Of a DNA stretch of 64,000 bases, positions 26,396 to 40,437 are shown piece by piece; the first letter of the stretch is position 1; the number at the start of each line of letters is the position of its first letter. The stretch spans positions 246,535-310,534 of the forward strand of contig VKON01000105.1 in the NCBI GenBank assembly GCA_009741485.1. The letters are read 5' to 3'. Under the pieces are notes generated by a model. That model had not been told where the DNA came from. It did no database searches and worked only from the letters and a program-made list of their open reading frames with translations. The translations under genes and the position numbers were made by a program. Origin of the DNA: Malurus cyaneus samueli (taxonomy: Eukaryota > Chordata > Aves > Passeriformes > Maluridae).

Positions 26396-27050
26396 TCGGG
26401 ACAGGTATGCATAGTTAGGGTAACTTCAATTATTTACAGTTTCAGTTGTTTAGAAGTTCCTTGGCCTTAACCAAAAAAAAGGAGGAAAAAAGTGTGTGTG
26501 TATAACCAGAGACACAGGGGCACTCTTTTTAGGTGTCCTGTTCTGTTCTGAACAGAAATATCTTCTTATTCCCGTTATTCCCCCTTCCTCTGTCAAACTT
26601 GGAGCTTCAGCAAGCTGATCCTAACTACTACCATATGTCTGGGGGTGGGGAGAGTGATGCAGGAAGGAATACTCCGAGGAGTACGGTAGCGTTTCTATAT
26701 TCAGCAAGCAAGTCATCATCTCCTTGGGTTGTAGCAGAAGAAAATGAAATGAATGGTCTGTAAAGGAGCTGTAAATCTGGGAGAGCAGAGCCTGTGCTGT
26801 TCCTGGAGTGATCACAGAGCAGATCAGAGCTGTACCTGCTGTTCGCTCGGCGAGGAGGAGCTCAAAGCTCCGCAGCGCTTTGAAGTCTTAGCGATGTTTA
26901 TTATTGCCTCTGCTTTACAAATGAAAACGTGAAGTGCCAGACAAAGACAGAGCCAGAGCCTGAATTTCTTGATTCTCAAGAGCCTTTTACTGTTTTCAGT
27001 GTGAGGTGCTGCACTGAAGAAGTTATGACAATTCAGCAAGTAGTGATGGA

Positions 27051-27254
27051 GTGGAAGATGAAGCCATGTCTGAGGTGGGGGAAGACCGAGATCTCTGGCT
27101 GCTTAATCGGTTCTTTGAACCTCAGGATCATCATAACTTTTGTCTTCCAAGTCAAGCTCCACCAGCAGCACTAACAGCTCCGACTGGGCAGGATCTGTCC
27201 TCGCCTGAACTTTCTGAAATCTCTCCTTTGGACCTGCCCCATGGTGATCCCTGA
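27051..27254 (+). other. Weak coding-like open frame
   Basis: A 67-codon frame opens with ATG and reads MEDEAMSEVGEDRDLWLLN, then FFEPQDHHNFCLPSQAPP and a Ser/Pro/Leu-rich acidic end. The composition is more protein-like than in neighbouring frames. There is no recognised domain and no clear splice site pair. It could be chance or the remnant of a retrocopy. Confidence 0.12.
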
Positions 27255-27423
27255 GAGCCATCAGAATTTTTGTTTTAGTTTGGCCTTTTACTGCACAAAC
27301 CATGACCTAGGGGTTGTCTCACCACCTTGTTTTCCTACCTCCGCCTTCAAGCATTTGTGAGTGTTCTTTCTGTGTCCACCTCTCTCAGAATAAATACTTT
27401 TCCCCCTCTATTTTAAATGACAG

Positions 27424-27580
27424 ACATCTTCATCCCTGGAAGTGTTCAGCAGCAGACTGGATGGGGCTCTGATAACCTGGAATAGTGGAAGGATTCCCTG
27501 CCCATGGCAGGGGATGGAACCGTGTGGATATTTAAGGCTCCTTCCAATCCAAGCCATTCTAGAATTCTATGATTTTGTGA
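27424..27580 (+). mobile_element. CR1-type LINE 3' fragment
   Basis: The pieces CATCCCTGGAAGTGTTCAG, GACTGGATGGGGCTCTGATA, AACCTGG and TCCTTCCAATCCAAGCCATT followed by TTCTATGATTTTG are the classic CR1 tail in plus orientation. About 155 bp is preserved. Confidence 0.92.
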
Positions 27581-27999
27581 CATATGTCAATTTACTTTAA
27601 GTCCTTAAGGATCAGCAATTTGTGATTTGATTGCTGTCTCCTGAGTATTTCTTGGGAAGGCAGGTAGATGGGAGAAAGAAAAGCACTAACGGTTGTCCTG
27701 TAAATCAAATTAATGTGCACTATGTGTGTGGTCAGCATCTCCATTAATTTTTGGTCTCAAATATGAGTTGCCCATAAAACCTCCATGACTCTCGCTGGGA
27801 GTGAGCCAAGGGAAAGAACTGTGAGGAGCAGAAGCACATCTTCCCGTAATTGCAATCACATTGGAGCCTGCTGCTGCTGCAAGTTTGACTTTCTGCTTCT
27901 GTGCATTCCTTCGCCATCATCACCTGGGGTTCAGCACTCGGCTGTGGCTTTGCTTCAAGTCTCGTCTTGAACACACTCTCTGCCTTGTTTCTTTTTTTT

Positions 28000-30900
28000 T
28001 CCCTTCCCTTTGTGTTTGCTCAGACTCAAAACTGGTTACAAATCTCAGTGGAGGAGTCCTTTGAGCCCTGCCAGTTGTTTCTGGGAGCTAATTACTGTGT
28101 GTTAGTAAATGAACCAGGTAGAAAGAATGTTAAATACATCAGACTTGCAGCAACAAGTCTCCTGTCAAAAGGCAAAACACTCACCTCTCCCTGCCAGCTG
28201 AGATAGCAGCAATTGCAGCCACCAGCTGGTAGGAAGGTGAGACACAATAAACCAGGAACAGGAACAGAATTGTGATGTTATACAATGAGCTGCTTCATGT
28301 AGGAAAAAAAAAAACTTTCTGAAAAGCAGAGCCTGAGACTGTTTCCTGTAGCACACACGTGGTTGTGTGCTGCTGGTAGTGTAAGGAGAGCTTCTTGTCT
28401 CTTTTTTATTTCCTCTTGCTCTTTCCAGGTTCGGTAAATGCTGCAGTGGGGCAGGAATTTGAATGCTGACTCAGAATATGTATCCCATCCTGGTTGGTTT
28501 GATTGCTGCTTTTCCAGCTATAGCAGGATTTCTCCAGATGAAGTTTCAGGCTCTCAAACGCATCCACTTGCCCAGAGGGGAATAATGAAATCCAGAATGC
28601 AGCAATTCAAAACATTCCCAATTCCAAACCAATCCCCTGAGTCACTCAGTGGAAGAGACACCATTTAAGAGTGAGCTCAGTTCAAAACAAACCTGGAGTT
28701 CATTATCAATTTGGGCTGATTTAATCCTGCAGCCCTTTTATTATTTATTATTCCTTCTGGGGACTCTCTGAGGTGAAAGTTGGATCTCCCCCTTCAGAAA
28801 GTGCCTCATGTCAGTGCTGAACCTGCTCATGTTTGACAAGCTCCAGGAACTTTGCAATCCAAGAAGGAAACTCATGCTCAAAGTAGGGCACAATCAGAGA
28901 GTTTTTCCGTGAGCTCCTAGTGCCTCACTGCTTTTATCCATAAAATACAAACTGATAAACTCAGGAGTGTGCTGCAATTTTAAATGAAATTCACCCTTTT
29001 CCCCCTGTTTTTCCTGCATCTGTGCCGTGCCACGGGGGGGATTGCTGTGTTGCAGCACACACCATGCCAAGGTAGCAGATGCTGAGGCAGGATCAGGTGT
29101 CCCCAAAGCTCTCTCCTCACACAGAGTCTGCTCCTGGAAGAGCAGAGTTGGGAATCGATCTCAGGTGCTGATGGCTGCGCTGCATAATTCATTACAACTT
29201 TATAGGGCAGGAGAGGAGCAGCGCTGCTGGCTAATGGTAATAAATGGGTCTGGTTACCAGGGATCTGTATCACCGTTTGGGGTTTTTTTAATCTTTCCAC
29301 TGGTTTATCGTTTCATCCAGACGCTACCATTAATTAATTATGTTGTAATTAATCTTCGTTGCTGTTCATATCTGTTCCATCTGAATAAATTTGTCTTAGC
29401 CAGGTGATGCAGAGCAAAGGCGTTTTTGAACCCCTGTTTGTGCAAAAAGTGACCCCAGGTAAACAATACTTTTACTCCTGTGGGTATCAGTCACTTCAGC
29501 TCCTCAAAAGTACCTATATTCCTATTTCTTAATAGTATTCTTTACCTTGACACACATGCTGTGAATTTCTTTTCAGGGTGTGCCTTAGGCAGCCTGTCCT
29601 GCAAATCCAGGGTTTGGGAGCTGTTGTGATATTTGGATGAGGTTGGCTCTCTCCGCTGGGACCTCCCTCCCTCTGCAGAGAGTAAAACATCCTCAGGATA
29701 CACTCCATGCTCCTCTTGAGTTGGGACAACACCTAAAATACAAAACTGTGTCTTTTACAAGCGACAGCTCCGCACGTTTTCCACTTGTAACCTAAGGATG
29801 TCATTTAATCCTAACACTCTCCAGCTGCACAGCAACCACGACAGCTCCAGTGAGTTTTATTTTCAACACAGAATAATCCTTTGCATTATTCAGGATGCAA
29901 AATGCAGCACACTGAACAGGTACTTGTGGTTTCATCCAGGTCAGTTATTTGACTCTCAAAAAACCCAGCAAGTCGTAGGTTGGGTTTTCCTCCCTCCTGC
30001 TGATTACACTTTATCCTCTTTCCTCATACCCTTCTTATCTGTTCTTAATTCTCTGTAGAAATGCTTCACTGAACATGTCAGATTTTTAATATTCTGGTGT
30101 TCTCTGCATGGGCTCAGGCGAATTAAGCAGTTGCTTTAGAAGACCTATGAACTGATTTACTAAATATGAACAAATTTATCTTAAATTGGTCTGCTTTAGG
30201 AAAAATAAAGAAACGGGACTTGCAGGGGAAAAGTTCTTGTTTAAAACGTAAGCCTGAATCAAAAATTGCTTCTGAGGATATCTGGCCTTTGATTGTTTCT
30301 GGTGCAAATGCTGCACAGTCAGATTTGATCTGGTGGGAACCTTTGATGTCAGCGAAGTTACGCAAGGCTGGCTTTGCAAGCCTCTCACCATTTCCTCCCA
30401 CGAATCCAGCCCAGACTCTCGGTCTCTGCAGGACGAGCAGATGGTTTGCTGGGAAATTCACTTGGTTTCACCCAGGTTTTCCTGAGTTTTGATGTGTGAG
30501 CAAGGCAGAAATTATTGCAGGCCACCAGGAGCAAGTTTGATGTACTTCCCTGGCAGTACCTGCCCTGGAGCGTGGCTCTGGCTGAGTGCCCAGCAGATGA
30601 AGGATCCTGTTCCTGAGCTGGGGGATTCTCCCAGTTCTGAGAGTAAAGGCTGCACTTTCACCCTAAGCTCACGCTGGTTTTGTCTGGCCAGTGACAATTC
30701 CCAAATTGCCTGGCACGTTCCCGCTGTTGTTCTTTGAGGTGAGCGATCCGGAGACTGCTGGAGCTTTAATAAGCATGTCTGCAGATCCTGGCGTGGCCTG
30801 CACGGCTCAGCTCTTGCCTGGGCTTTTTTTTGCAGAGCTTTTTATCTGCCAGAAGAGTCTCAGCCTCTCCTCGCTCACACGGATTGTTGGCACAGCAGTT

Positions 30901-31079
30901 GTGCAAGTCCCTGGCGTCACAGCACCCAAGGAGGAATCTCTGATACCTTTGTCACACGTGGGAGTGTCCTCAGCACTGGCTGTCTGGTGATTCTTGGGGC
31001 TTCTTAAACATGTCCATGATTCCATTTGGGATAGTTCAGGCAGGGTGTTCAATAGCCCAGTGTGCTCCATGGTTACAGT
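28000..31079 (+). other. Intronic unique sequence, no gene seen
   Basis: I see no exon, RNA gene or transposon in this stretch. The open frames are short, and both strands give low-complexity translations. Confidence 0.45.
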
Positions 31080-31195
31080 GGAGAAAGGATGCGCAGGAGA
31101 AGATGTGGCACTTCATGATACGGTGTAGTGAGCATAGGGTATTTTATCTTAATCATCTTTCCAACCTCAATTATTCTGTGATTCTGTTTATTTAA
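31080..31195 (+). mobile_element. Probable CR1 tail, degraded
   Basis: GGCACTTCATGATACGG, followed by ATCTTTCCAACCTCAATTAT and TCTGTGATTCTG, fits a diverged CR1 3' end. It is weaker than the other copies. Confidence 0.55.
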
Positions 31196-31570
31196 TGAGC
31201 TGTTACACACAGCCCATCATACCCCTTCTCCCAGATCCAAAGCTCACCTCTGGGTCCTGTTTTAGGTATTAAAACTCAGTGCAAGACACTGAATTTTCTG
31301 TCTGGAAATGCTTTCCATCAGAGACAAACTCTGCTGAGCAGCGGTGACGACCATGGGAGAAGAAATGAGTAAAATAAGGTGGATGGAAATGGCCTAAGGA
31401 GAGGAGAAGGGCTTCATGTACAGAGAATTATGGAATTCTGGCTCTTCAGTTCAGCAGAACTGACTATTCCCTGCCTGCCCCAGGTGTGCAACCCCGACCT
31501 TGGGCACTGCTTGTCCTGACAGTGTGGTCAGTGCCACGGATCCAACTCCAGCTTGTCCCACAGCCTCTTG

Positions 31571-31667
31571 TAGGGTTGCCGTGATGAAGAGCATCATTTG
31601 GGATTTGTTTGCTTTCGTAGGGTTGCTGTGATGAAGAGCATCATTTGGGATTTGTTTGCTTTCATAG
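31571..31667 (+). repeat. Tandem duplication, 47 bp unit, two copies
   Basis: TAGGGTTGCCGTGATGAAGA through TTTGTTTGCTTTC is repeated directly from 31618, with C-to-T and G-to-A differences only. Confidence 0.95.
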
Positions 31668-31933
31668 GCTTGTGGAGCTGCCCTTTCCTGTAGGTCCTCC
31701 ATGAGTGTTGAATGTTAAATCATAGAGCCCAGGGCCCCAGGGGGCTGTGATCACACTGGCCTTACAGAGCTGGATTTTGCTTGGAAAAAGGAGTGAAGCA
31801 TGTTTTGAAGGAGATATTTCCTTCCTACTTCCCTTGCTGTTCACAGATGTTATTGCAGAGAGAATTGCAGCTATGCAGGTTTGTAGAAATCGTAGACAAT
31901 GCTGTTTTCTCAGATCCGTGCATCTGTACAGCC

Positions 31934-31985
31934 CTGTAACTCAGAAAGGCTCTAACTCAGAAGGGCTCTGTAACTCAGAAGTTCT
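31934..31985 (+). repeat. Imperfect short tandem repeat (TAACTCAGAA)
   Basis: CTGTAACTCAGAA, CTCTAACTCAGAA and CTCTGTAACTCAGAA follow one another in about 50 bp. Confidence 0.8.
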
Positions 31986-32241
31986 TACAGTTTCCACCAC
32001 CAGATTTATTTTCTGGACCTTACTGGAAACATCACCAGAGAAAACTCAGAGCTGGCGATCCATCCGCATTGGCTTTTGCTGTCTGGTTTTTATTACGCTT
32101 GTGGTTTTTGCTAGATTTGCTTCAGCTGGGATTTATTTTGGTCTCCTGCTCTGGCATTTGCTGGGTAAGCTTGCGTATTCTTTGCGTTTTGTTGTGTTAC
32201 TACTTTCCTGCTCTGTGAATTGTGGGATTATTTTTAGGTGA

Positions 32242-35200
32242 CATTCAGACTTTTGTCTTTCTCCTGACTACTGGTTGTCCAGATCCTGCTCAGAGACAGA
32301 TACCAGCTCAGTTCAGCACCTCCTGCTTGGCTCAGAGTTCTTGCTGCCTTTTTTATTTTAGTGAAAAATAGCTGGAAAACAGGTCATTCTTGTTCAGCAG
32401 TATTAATGTAGCAAATAACAGTTTGGTGGTGTTCAAAAGCAGCTGAGAAGGTCTCGAAGTCTTTCTTATTTGATTCATTATTGCAGGTTCTGAGGCAAAT
32501 TTTCGACAAACAGATGGTGGGGTGAAGAAGGCGGCAGCATTTTCTCTGTAGATTGGAGGTGCTTCTGTCCTGGGAGACAGATAAGTGTGACCATTCCTAG
32601 GGCCAGCATCTCTCCCTTTTTTTGCCATTTGGTGTCTTTTGGGGCATTTTCCAGCTCTCTTAGGACTGCTGCCTGCACAACCTGCAGCCCAAAACATTGT
32701 TTGGGCAGGAAGTTGTCCTTTGATCCCCAAGTGATTCACAGCCCTGCTGTGCCACCACCTTATGGCACGATGTCCTGCTCCCACACCCACAGCGTTCACA
32801 GAAATCCTCTGCTCTGCTGTATTTATTTTGTTGCTTTTATAGTAAAAAAAAGAGTGGCTGGAAGCCTCAGCTGTGGAAAGCAAGTGTGGTCAGCTCTGAC
32901 AAGGCTTTCTTGGCTTTCCTTTCTCTTTTCTTCCATGTGTGTTTACACTCAGGGCACAGCCTCATCTTTCCTTCCCAAGCCAGGATCCAATTACACTCTA
33001 TCCCTGTGCTGCTCGCCCTCTTCCTCAAATCTAACCCAAATCTAGTTATTAATCCGAGCCTCCTGCAGGTTCTGTACCTTCCTGCAGCCTTCTCTGCACA
33101 AGCTGTGTGTGCTGGCTTCAAAAGCCACCAGGCTGCTGCTGCTGTGACAGCAGTGACCCCATTTGCACAGCCCCTGCTCCTCTCATCTCCAAGTTTTATC
33201 CCCAGCCATTCCTGAGTGGTTTCTCACAGGAGTTAAACACGAAGCATGCCTGCCACGGTCTCTTATCTTGGGGTTTGAGCCTTGTGCATATGCCTGTCGG
33301 GATAGGATCCTGTTCTTTATCTTCAGGCAGCCACCTGGGACTCATTAGGGCAGATTTCAAAGGGGCCGTGGCCCTGGGGGTGGTTTTGGGCTGGATGCTC
33401 TTGCTGGAGGTGCTGTGGGTACGGACAGCGTTCCTTGTCCACGGGGACAGGAGCTTCCATGGCTCATTGCTGCTTTGCAGCTGTGTCAGATGTCCAAAAA
33501 GCACCCCAAAGCCCTGTGAGCAGCAGGGCTGTGTCCATAGGGAGCAGTTATCCTGCTGTAAATCTGGCATGGACTCTGCTGCAGTCTGCCCCATTCCAGT
33601 GCCCACCTGGGAGGGCTCCACATCCAGACATTCTGCTGGTCTAGCGTGGTGTCCCATTGGAATTTTATGGTTTATTGTTCCCAGCGAAACCCTGCGTGGT
33701 CATTTAAACCCATTGATTGTTTGCAAGGCTTTGTCCCTGAGCACAAGTGCAGAGAAGCAGAAAAATGTCACCGGTAAACAGCAAAAACTGGGAAAGAATT
33801 GAGCGTGAATGAGCCCTTTCCTCTTCTTACCATGAGGCTTCAGTTGGTGATCAATGAGCCAAAGATACCAAGGGCTTTTTTGGTTAGGAGGGTTTTTTCC
33901 CCTAATTCTTTACTACCAATAATACCTTATTTTAGCCCTTTAATTTGATGCTACAGACTCCCAGGTAGGTTTTTTGTTGCCTTAAATTGCAAAACAAACG
34001 CTGTCTCCTTACAGACCACTTTTCAGAAGGTGTAGAGGGACCACCAAAAAAAGTTTCACTGCTGGTTTCTGCCTTAGTGGCTCTGAACCATGCAAATCTG
34101 CCCGCTTTGTGTGAGAAGGTGATTTGGATTTCTTTGGCCAGCACAAAGTAGAAAAGGTGAAAGTGAAGGTGAAAGTGTAGAAATGACAGAAAGAGCTGCC
34201 TCCTTGCAACTTCCTCAGCCCTTGCTTCCAGCAGCTTGAGCTGCAGGTACCTGGGTCTTCTGTTGTTTTCTTCTTGGTTTTGGGTTTTTTTTGTTTGTTT
34301 GTTAATTTAGCCAGACTTCATACGTGGCAGGATAAGCTGCTTGCAATAATAGGCTGTAAAACAAATGAGTAATAATAATAAAAAAGTTCTTTCAGCCTAG
34401 TTTGTGATGTGATTTGCGAGCATTCCAAAATCCCTCTGCTTCCAGAGTGCAGGATCAGATGATGTTAAATAATAAAATGAACTAGGAATGTTTATTAAAA
34501 AAAAAAAAATAGACTGTGGAGCAGGAATTGCATTCTAGTTGGTGAGGAGAATGTATGAATACAGCAAAGAGATTAAAGAGGCAGAAGGGTGAGCCAAGAT
34601 GTTACACTTTTTAAGAGGTCAGAAAGGGGAATTTCATCTTTTTCACAGCCTGGCTGTGAGGCTGCCAGCCCTTGGTCATGACCTTGGGAGAGGCAGCAGA
34701 GGAAGGAGCTGAACTGACCATTTACTTGCCTTTTATTTTTGGAAAGGATTGGTTTGGAATTAAAGTAAAAATCAGTCTCTCATATGATTAAATAAGCCTT
34801 TTTTTTTTTTTGGCTCTGCCTGTCACAAACTTGTCTGCAGTTCAGCCCCCCGGGATGGAGCAGCAGATCCTCACCGGGGCAATGTCACTCATGTCAGAGG
34901 GAGCTGGAGTTGCTCTGAATTTATTCAATAAATAAATGGAATAAATTCAATATTTCTGCCGCTGGGTCCCAGGAGCTGGGAGAACCAGGCAGAGAATGTG
35001 TGGAAAACTGCAAGGGAAGGAATAACTTTCTTTCCAAGATGATAGCTGCAGTCACGAGTGGAAGTTGAGGGTGGTCAGCGCCATTTCAGCCAGGATGTGC
35101 AAGAGGGTGATGCTGGAGCACGTGGGAATAGCTGCTGATAGGGAAAGAAAGGCTTTTTCCTCCTGGGAAGTTACAGGGATCACATGCTCCAGCTGGAAGC

Positions 35201-38200
35201 TTTGTGGGTTCATTACTCACTGCAGAATTATGGCAGACTGGTCTCTCTGCTGTCCTAGCGCCCGCAGGAACCAGCAGGACACACTCCCACTCTTTCTTGC
35301 TCCCTCCTTTCCCTCTCTCACTGGCTCACCTGGTGTTTGGCAGTAGTGAAACAAAAAAATCCTTTGCTCAGAGAGAAGTTGTGCTGCTGAGATGAGCCCT
35401 GCACGTCAATGATTGAAATGGTGAGTGCTGAATAAAAACTCCTGTGTTATTCCTCCGTCCCCAGGCGTGGAAAAGGAGGCATGGAGTAAAATGTCCTCAC
35501 TGGGGGGTATAATCCCAGGAAAACAACACCCTTCTGTGCTCTACCTTGTGACAGAGTGAGCCTCGTGCTCATCCCTCGCTCCGAGGCTCCAAGTTTCAAA
35601 CAAAGTGAAGCTTTGTGTGAAGCTCAGAGTGAAGATGGTTGGTGGAGTTGGGTGTCTTTTAGTCTCACCACAACTGATTGATTTTCTTTTAAAATTCTTT
35701 TTTTAATTGATTTTTTTTTCCTTCCATGGCTAGACAGTGCCAATAAATGGAATTTTCTGTGTGTGTGGCTGGTGATCTCGAAGCCATTTGCCTGCTCCCA
35801 CTGGCACGCCCTGGCTTGCCTTTCATCTCCCTTCAGGCTTTTCAAGGCTGGGGAGAGCACAGATAGGTTTAACCTTATCTCACAGTTTGTCATAAAACAG
35901 CTCCTTTGCTGAATAATTTGGTTTAGGAAATGTGAAAAAAATTGCGTTTTTTATCAGGACACAGACGTTGCCACAAATGCAGAGGCGACGAGCAGCCCCT
36001 GTGCTGGATCTGGACAGAACTTCTGGGCTCATCTCTGCACTGGTTGAGAATTAAGGGTTTAATTGGAAACACCAGGAATCTGTAATTGCAGCAACACCTG
36101 CCTTGCTGTAGACAAGAAAGTGCTTGTTTTTCAGGTTAATACTTGTCCTGAAGCAGCTGCTGACTTTGTCATGGCTGTATTTGCTGAGAGTTGTCTTGTT
36201 CTTGGTTGGGTTGGTTTTTTTCTTTTTTCCCCCAAGAGTTCTTTGGAGGAAAACCAGAATTCTGAAGCTGCCTTGCTCCGAGGCTGATGCCCAGCATTAT
36301 ATTTTATATAAAGCAGCAGGCTGATGCTCAGCCTTTGGTCTCAGTGGATCAGGAATTTAGTGCTGGGTTTAGAGCCTTCCCCTGTGTGGACTGAGAGCTT
36401 TTGTCTTGCTCTGCCACTTCCTCCCAAACGTCTTAGAGTTTTCCAGGCACCTCTGAGGCATCATGGGCTGTGGGAAGCAGGATTGAGCAGATGAGAGAAC
36501 CGAGGGAAATGCCCCACTCACATGATTTAGTGGCAGTCTGGAGAGTAAATTCAATGTTTCTGCTGCTGGGTCCCTGGAGCTGTGGATTAAACCTACTGCT
36601 GCCTTTTCAGCCTCCCAAGGCTTTTCCCACTCCAGCCTCTGTTTCAACACAGGCTTTAGAGGTTTTTAATGCTGCTTCAAAATAGTTTTCCTCCTCTTCT
36701 GAAAATAGAGAAGTTTTTCTTCAAAATGCTTCCCCTCCCCCAGTTTTTTATTTTTAATCATTCCCTGCTGAAAAGCCCCACATCAATCTGATCCCAGCTT
36801 GTCCTTCCAGCAGGAGAGAGGGGTTTGCACCAGCCCCATCCAGAGCTGGGAATGTCAGCGCCTCTCTGGGTTATTTAAGATACGTCTGCGATGCCATAAA
36901 TCTCATCTTGTCCTTCTAATGGTACAATAACTTGGAAATGAAGGAAGTCAGCTGAGGGAATTATGTGTGTGTGTGTGCTGGAAAAGCCATCCAGAACGCT
37001 GTGCTGGAACAGGGCCTCTGGATTTTGTTGTGGAAAAACCTTGGAAGCCGCTAGCCCGGTGCACAGAAGCGATGAAGAAAAACAGGGATGCTTGTTTAAC
37101 TGAGGGAAAAAACAGGAGGGTGGCAGAACAAATGTGCCCATTTCTTCTGAGCTCTTTCATTCTTTTCTTTTTTTTTGTACAAGTGCAGGTCTTGTTGGCA
37201 CAATCCTTCAGGAGAAAGGGCACATCAAGAAAACAAATCAGAGGGTAACCAAAACAGTGCTGAAGTAGGCTCTAGCATTGAAATGATTTATTTTTTTGGT
37301 GTACCTCCCAGCTGAAGCCACTGGATAAACCATGTCTATATGGAAATGGCTTGAGCTTTTAGGCTGCCATGGAGGATATTGAGTAAATCTGCTCGGGGAG
37401 ATGGATTTCACCTGGACACAGCACCAGGTGCCCTGTGGTCACCAAAGATGTGCAAACAGGAAGAGAATTACTGATAACTCCTGTGTTCCCACAGTTTTCC
37501 CCGATTTCCAGGGCTCTGGGGTTCCTGAGAGCTTTGATGGCTGTGCCTCTGTTGCTCCTGCTGGAAAACAAAGGCAGTGATAGGGATCTTTCCTTTGCAC
37601 CAGGTGTTGTTGGGAACTTCAGAGTGCTCTAAAAGGAGGAAGGGCCGAGGCATTCAATCCATAAATCAGTGTTCCCCCAAAGACTGGTTTGGGTCTATTC
37701 ATTGTATCCCAGAAGAAAAGAGGAATTGTCAGTTTGTTTTTTCAGTCTGTTTCATGAGGAGGGACTCAGAGAGACCTTTTCCTTCCTACCTAAGAAATGC
37801 AGAGATGGAAATAATTCTAAAGGCTAAACCTCAGCTCTTTAACCATGTTTGGAGCGAGAGTCGTGATGGTGATGATGTCTTTAGTGGAGCCTAAATCTGA
37901 AGCAAATTTTGACAAATACGCAATGTCTGTGCAGTGGGCCCACGTGTTCCTTCACAGCTTTTCATGGTAGCTGGAAATCCACACCTCAGGTTTCATGCAG
38001 GTGGGGATAAAAACAAATGAACAAACAAACAAATTTAAAAAAACCAACCCCCCCATGATTTTCCTCCTCAGTGCTTGGTGAGGAAAAGAGAAATGCTGAT
38101 TTATCTCCAGTGCATTTCCTTCCATTATAAAATACAGAAAGCGAAATGGGGAATGAAACCTGATGCAACAAACACTCTTTTATTCATGGAGAAGACATTT

Positions 38201-40437
38201 GGCAGCAGAAACACAAATGACAACATAACCTCTTTGAAACAGATGACCTCTGCTCGCCCTGTAAAATTTCCTGCACTCTGCTTTTCATTAGCTCTTTGCT
38301 TATGTGGTTTATGTATTTTACAGATAAAAAAAAACATATAAAATATGAACTATGGTATGCTTTAGACCCAACATGGGCCTTATGGATGATGTGACCGAGC
38401 TTGTAAGAAGTGAGCTCTCTATGGCTGGGTGCAGTGTGGTTCTCACTCGAGTCAGTGCTGATGTGGTATTTTTCCATCCTGGGATGCTGTTGGTATTTAT
38501 GGAGGTATGAGATCAGGATATGCTGGAGACTTGGAGGGGCCTCTTCCATCCTGGGATGTTCTACTGAAAACTTCAGCTCGGGCACTAAATGCTTTTGGCT
38601 CAGGGTTGTATTCTGGAACCTCCCCCAGCCCAAGAGGATTAATGGTGATTATATTTTTGCTCCAGAGTGTTAACACTGGTGAGAGATTAATGGGAGATTA
38701 CTGGAGCTGTTTAAGAGGATTCACCCTTGTAAGAACTGAGTGTTCAGAAGCAGAACCTCATCTCAGACCTTTCTTTCATCAGAGTGTGAGGGGAGAGCAA
38801 GCGAAGGGAGAGGAAGCCTCTTTCCAGGAAGCCCTGCTGATGAACTACCTTGTTTAATGTATCAGAAAGTTCTTTTAGAAGCTTCAAGATAAAAGGCATC
38901 CATAATGCTGTTTCAGAATTAATGATGTCATGCCAGCCCCATCCGAGAGTTTGAGTCTTGGCTTCTTAGACTCTCATAAAATAGGTAATTTATCAGTGCT
39001 GCTAAATGAGAGAAATCCCCCTGCAGCTGCAGTGGGGAACACTCGGGCTTTGATTGCAGTGGGAGAGGAAGAGGAGGGTGTTGGATGAGCTGTCATGTTG
39101 TGGCTGCTCAGTGCTGTGTTTTATTTTGGAGTGGAATTGTCTAAATATTGCAGAGGAATTGTCTAATTATGATCTTTGAATTATTTCAGTGTCAGCTGAC
39201 CTCTTTGCATGTGCTGTGCTTTCCTTTTTTAAATGTGGCGCCACAGAATTCCTGGGCTTCCTGCCACTAAATTCCAACTCATCATCAGCACCAGGGGCTC
39301 TGTGGCTTTTGGGTTGGAATTACCTTGAATTCATCCCTCTTCAAGCATCAACCAAAAATGCTCATGTTGAGAACAGCAAATTCTTAGTTCACTGTCCTAA
39401 GAACCTTAAGATGTTTTAAAAACAAACACCATTTCCCCACCCCCCAACAAAGCCAACCAGCCAACCTCAGGAATAAAGAGAATTAATAACTCCTTTGTTT
39501 CTGGTCACAGGCAGTGAGTTTAGAAGCAGCCTTGCCCATCAGAGCTGGGGAGAGAACCCAGACCTCCTGCAAAACCGTTCCTCCCTGCCTGTGGTACCAG
39601 CAACTTGCTAATTTGAGAGCAATATTGTTCCAGTTCTCAGGCTATCTGGGCTGATGTAATATTTTTGGCTACAGTCAGGTGGGCCATAATAAATTTTCTG
39701 GAACCACTTCCAGTTCTCTGTTTCTTTTCTTATAAACAACTTCTTGCACTTGGCAAATTCTGTTTGTTTCAGAACGCCAAAACTGCGGATAACTTTCCTA
39801 CTGACTTCTACAAGTATGTCTTTTAGTATTTTCTCTGAAAGCAAAAGAGATTAAATTAAAGGGATTTTACTTAATTTATGATTTTTTTCAGCGTTTCAGC
39901 AGTTTCTGTTATTTCTAGAGGACGTGGTGGCGCTGGCAGGGTGTGATTTTGTGGTGATTTAGGCTGAACTAAATTGGGGGTGCTGCAGTCTCACCACCTC
40001 TTTTTGCCCCAAACATGTCCCCCTGCCCCTTTTATGCCTGAATTTGAATTTAAGTGTTTACACAATGCTCAAGCTGAGGCAAGGAATTGATGTAACCACA
40101 GCTGAGCCTGCTGACAGGGGAATATTCCAATTTTGACAAAAGCAGAGCCTGGGAACACGGCTTGGGACAAAGATGAGGGCTGCTCTCACTTCAGATGTGG
40201 TTCAGTGGAAAACAATGCAGGTGGCAATGAAAGCACCTTCAGCTCAGTGCTGATGCCCTGGGTCTCTCTGAGATGCTGCCTCTTATCAGTGTAAGGTGGA
40301 GGCAGGAGGGTGGAATCCAGCCTGGAGCACAATAACATTGATAATCTTCCATCACACCGGCTCTCCAGGGAGGCTGAGAGTGGCTCCAGCAGGTTCAACG
40401 AGTGCCACTCACCTGTGGGAGCTGAGCAGCCCAGGCA
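32242..40437 (+). other. Intronic unique sequence, no gene seen
   Basis: This stretch contains a (TG)n run near 36963-36978 and a 38-bp motif present twice (34941-34978 and 36545-36582). The longest open frame of the window (231 codons, 33107-33802, plus strand) lies here but shows no domain and is Cys/Ser/Leu-rich in a way typical of chance GC-richer DNA. Confidence 0.45.

Noticed and set aside
33107..33802. Longest open frame in the window, 231 codons on the plus strand
   Set aside because: It shows no domain, is rich in Cys, Ser and Leu as expected from chance in GC-richer DNA, and overlapping minus-strand frames are equally open.
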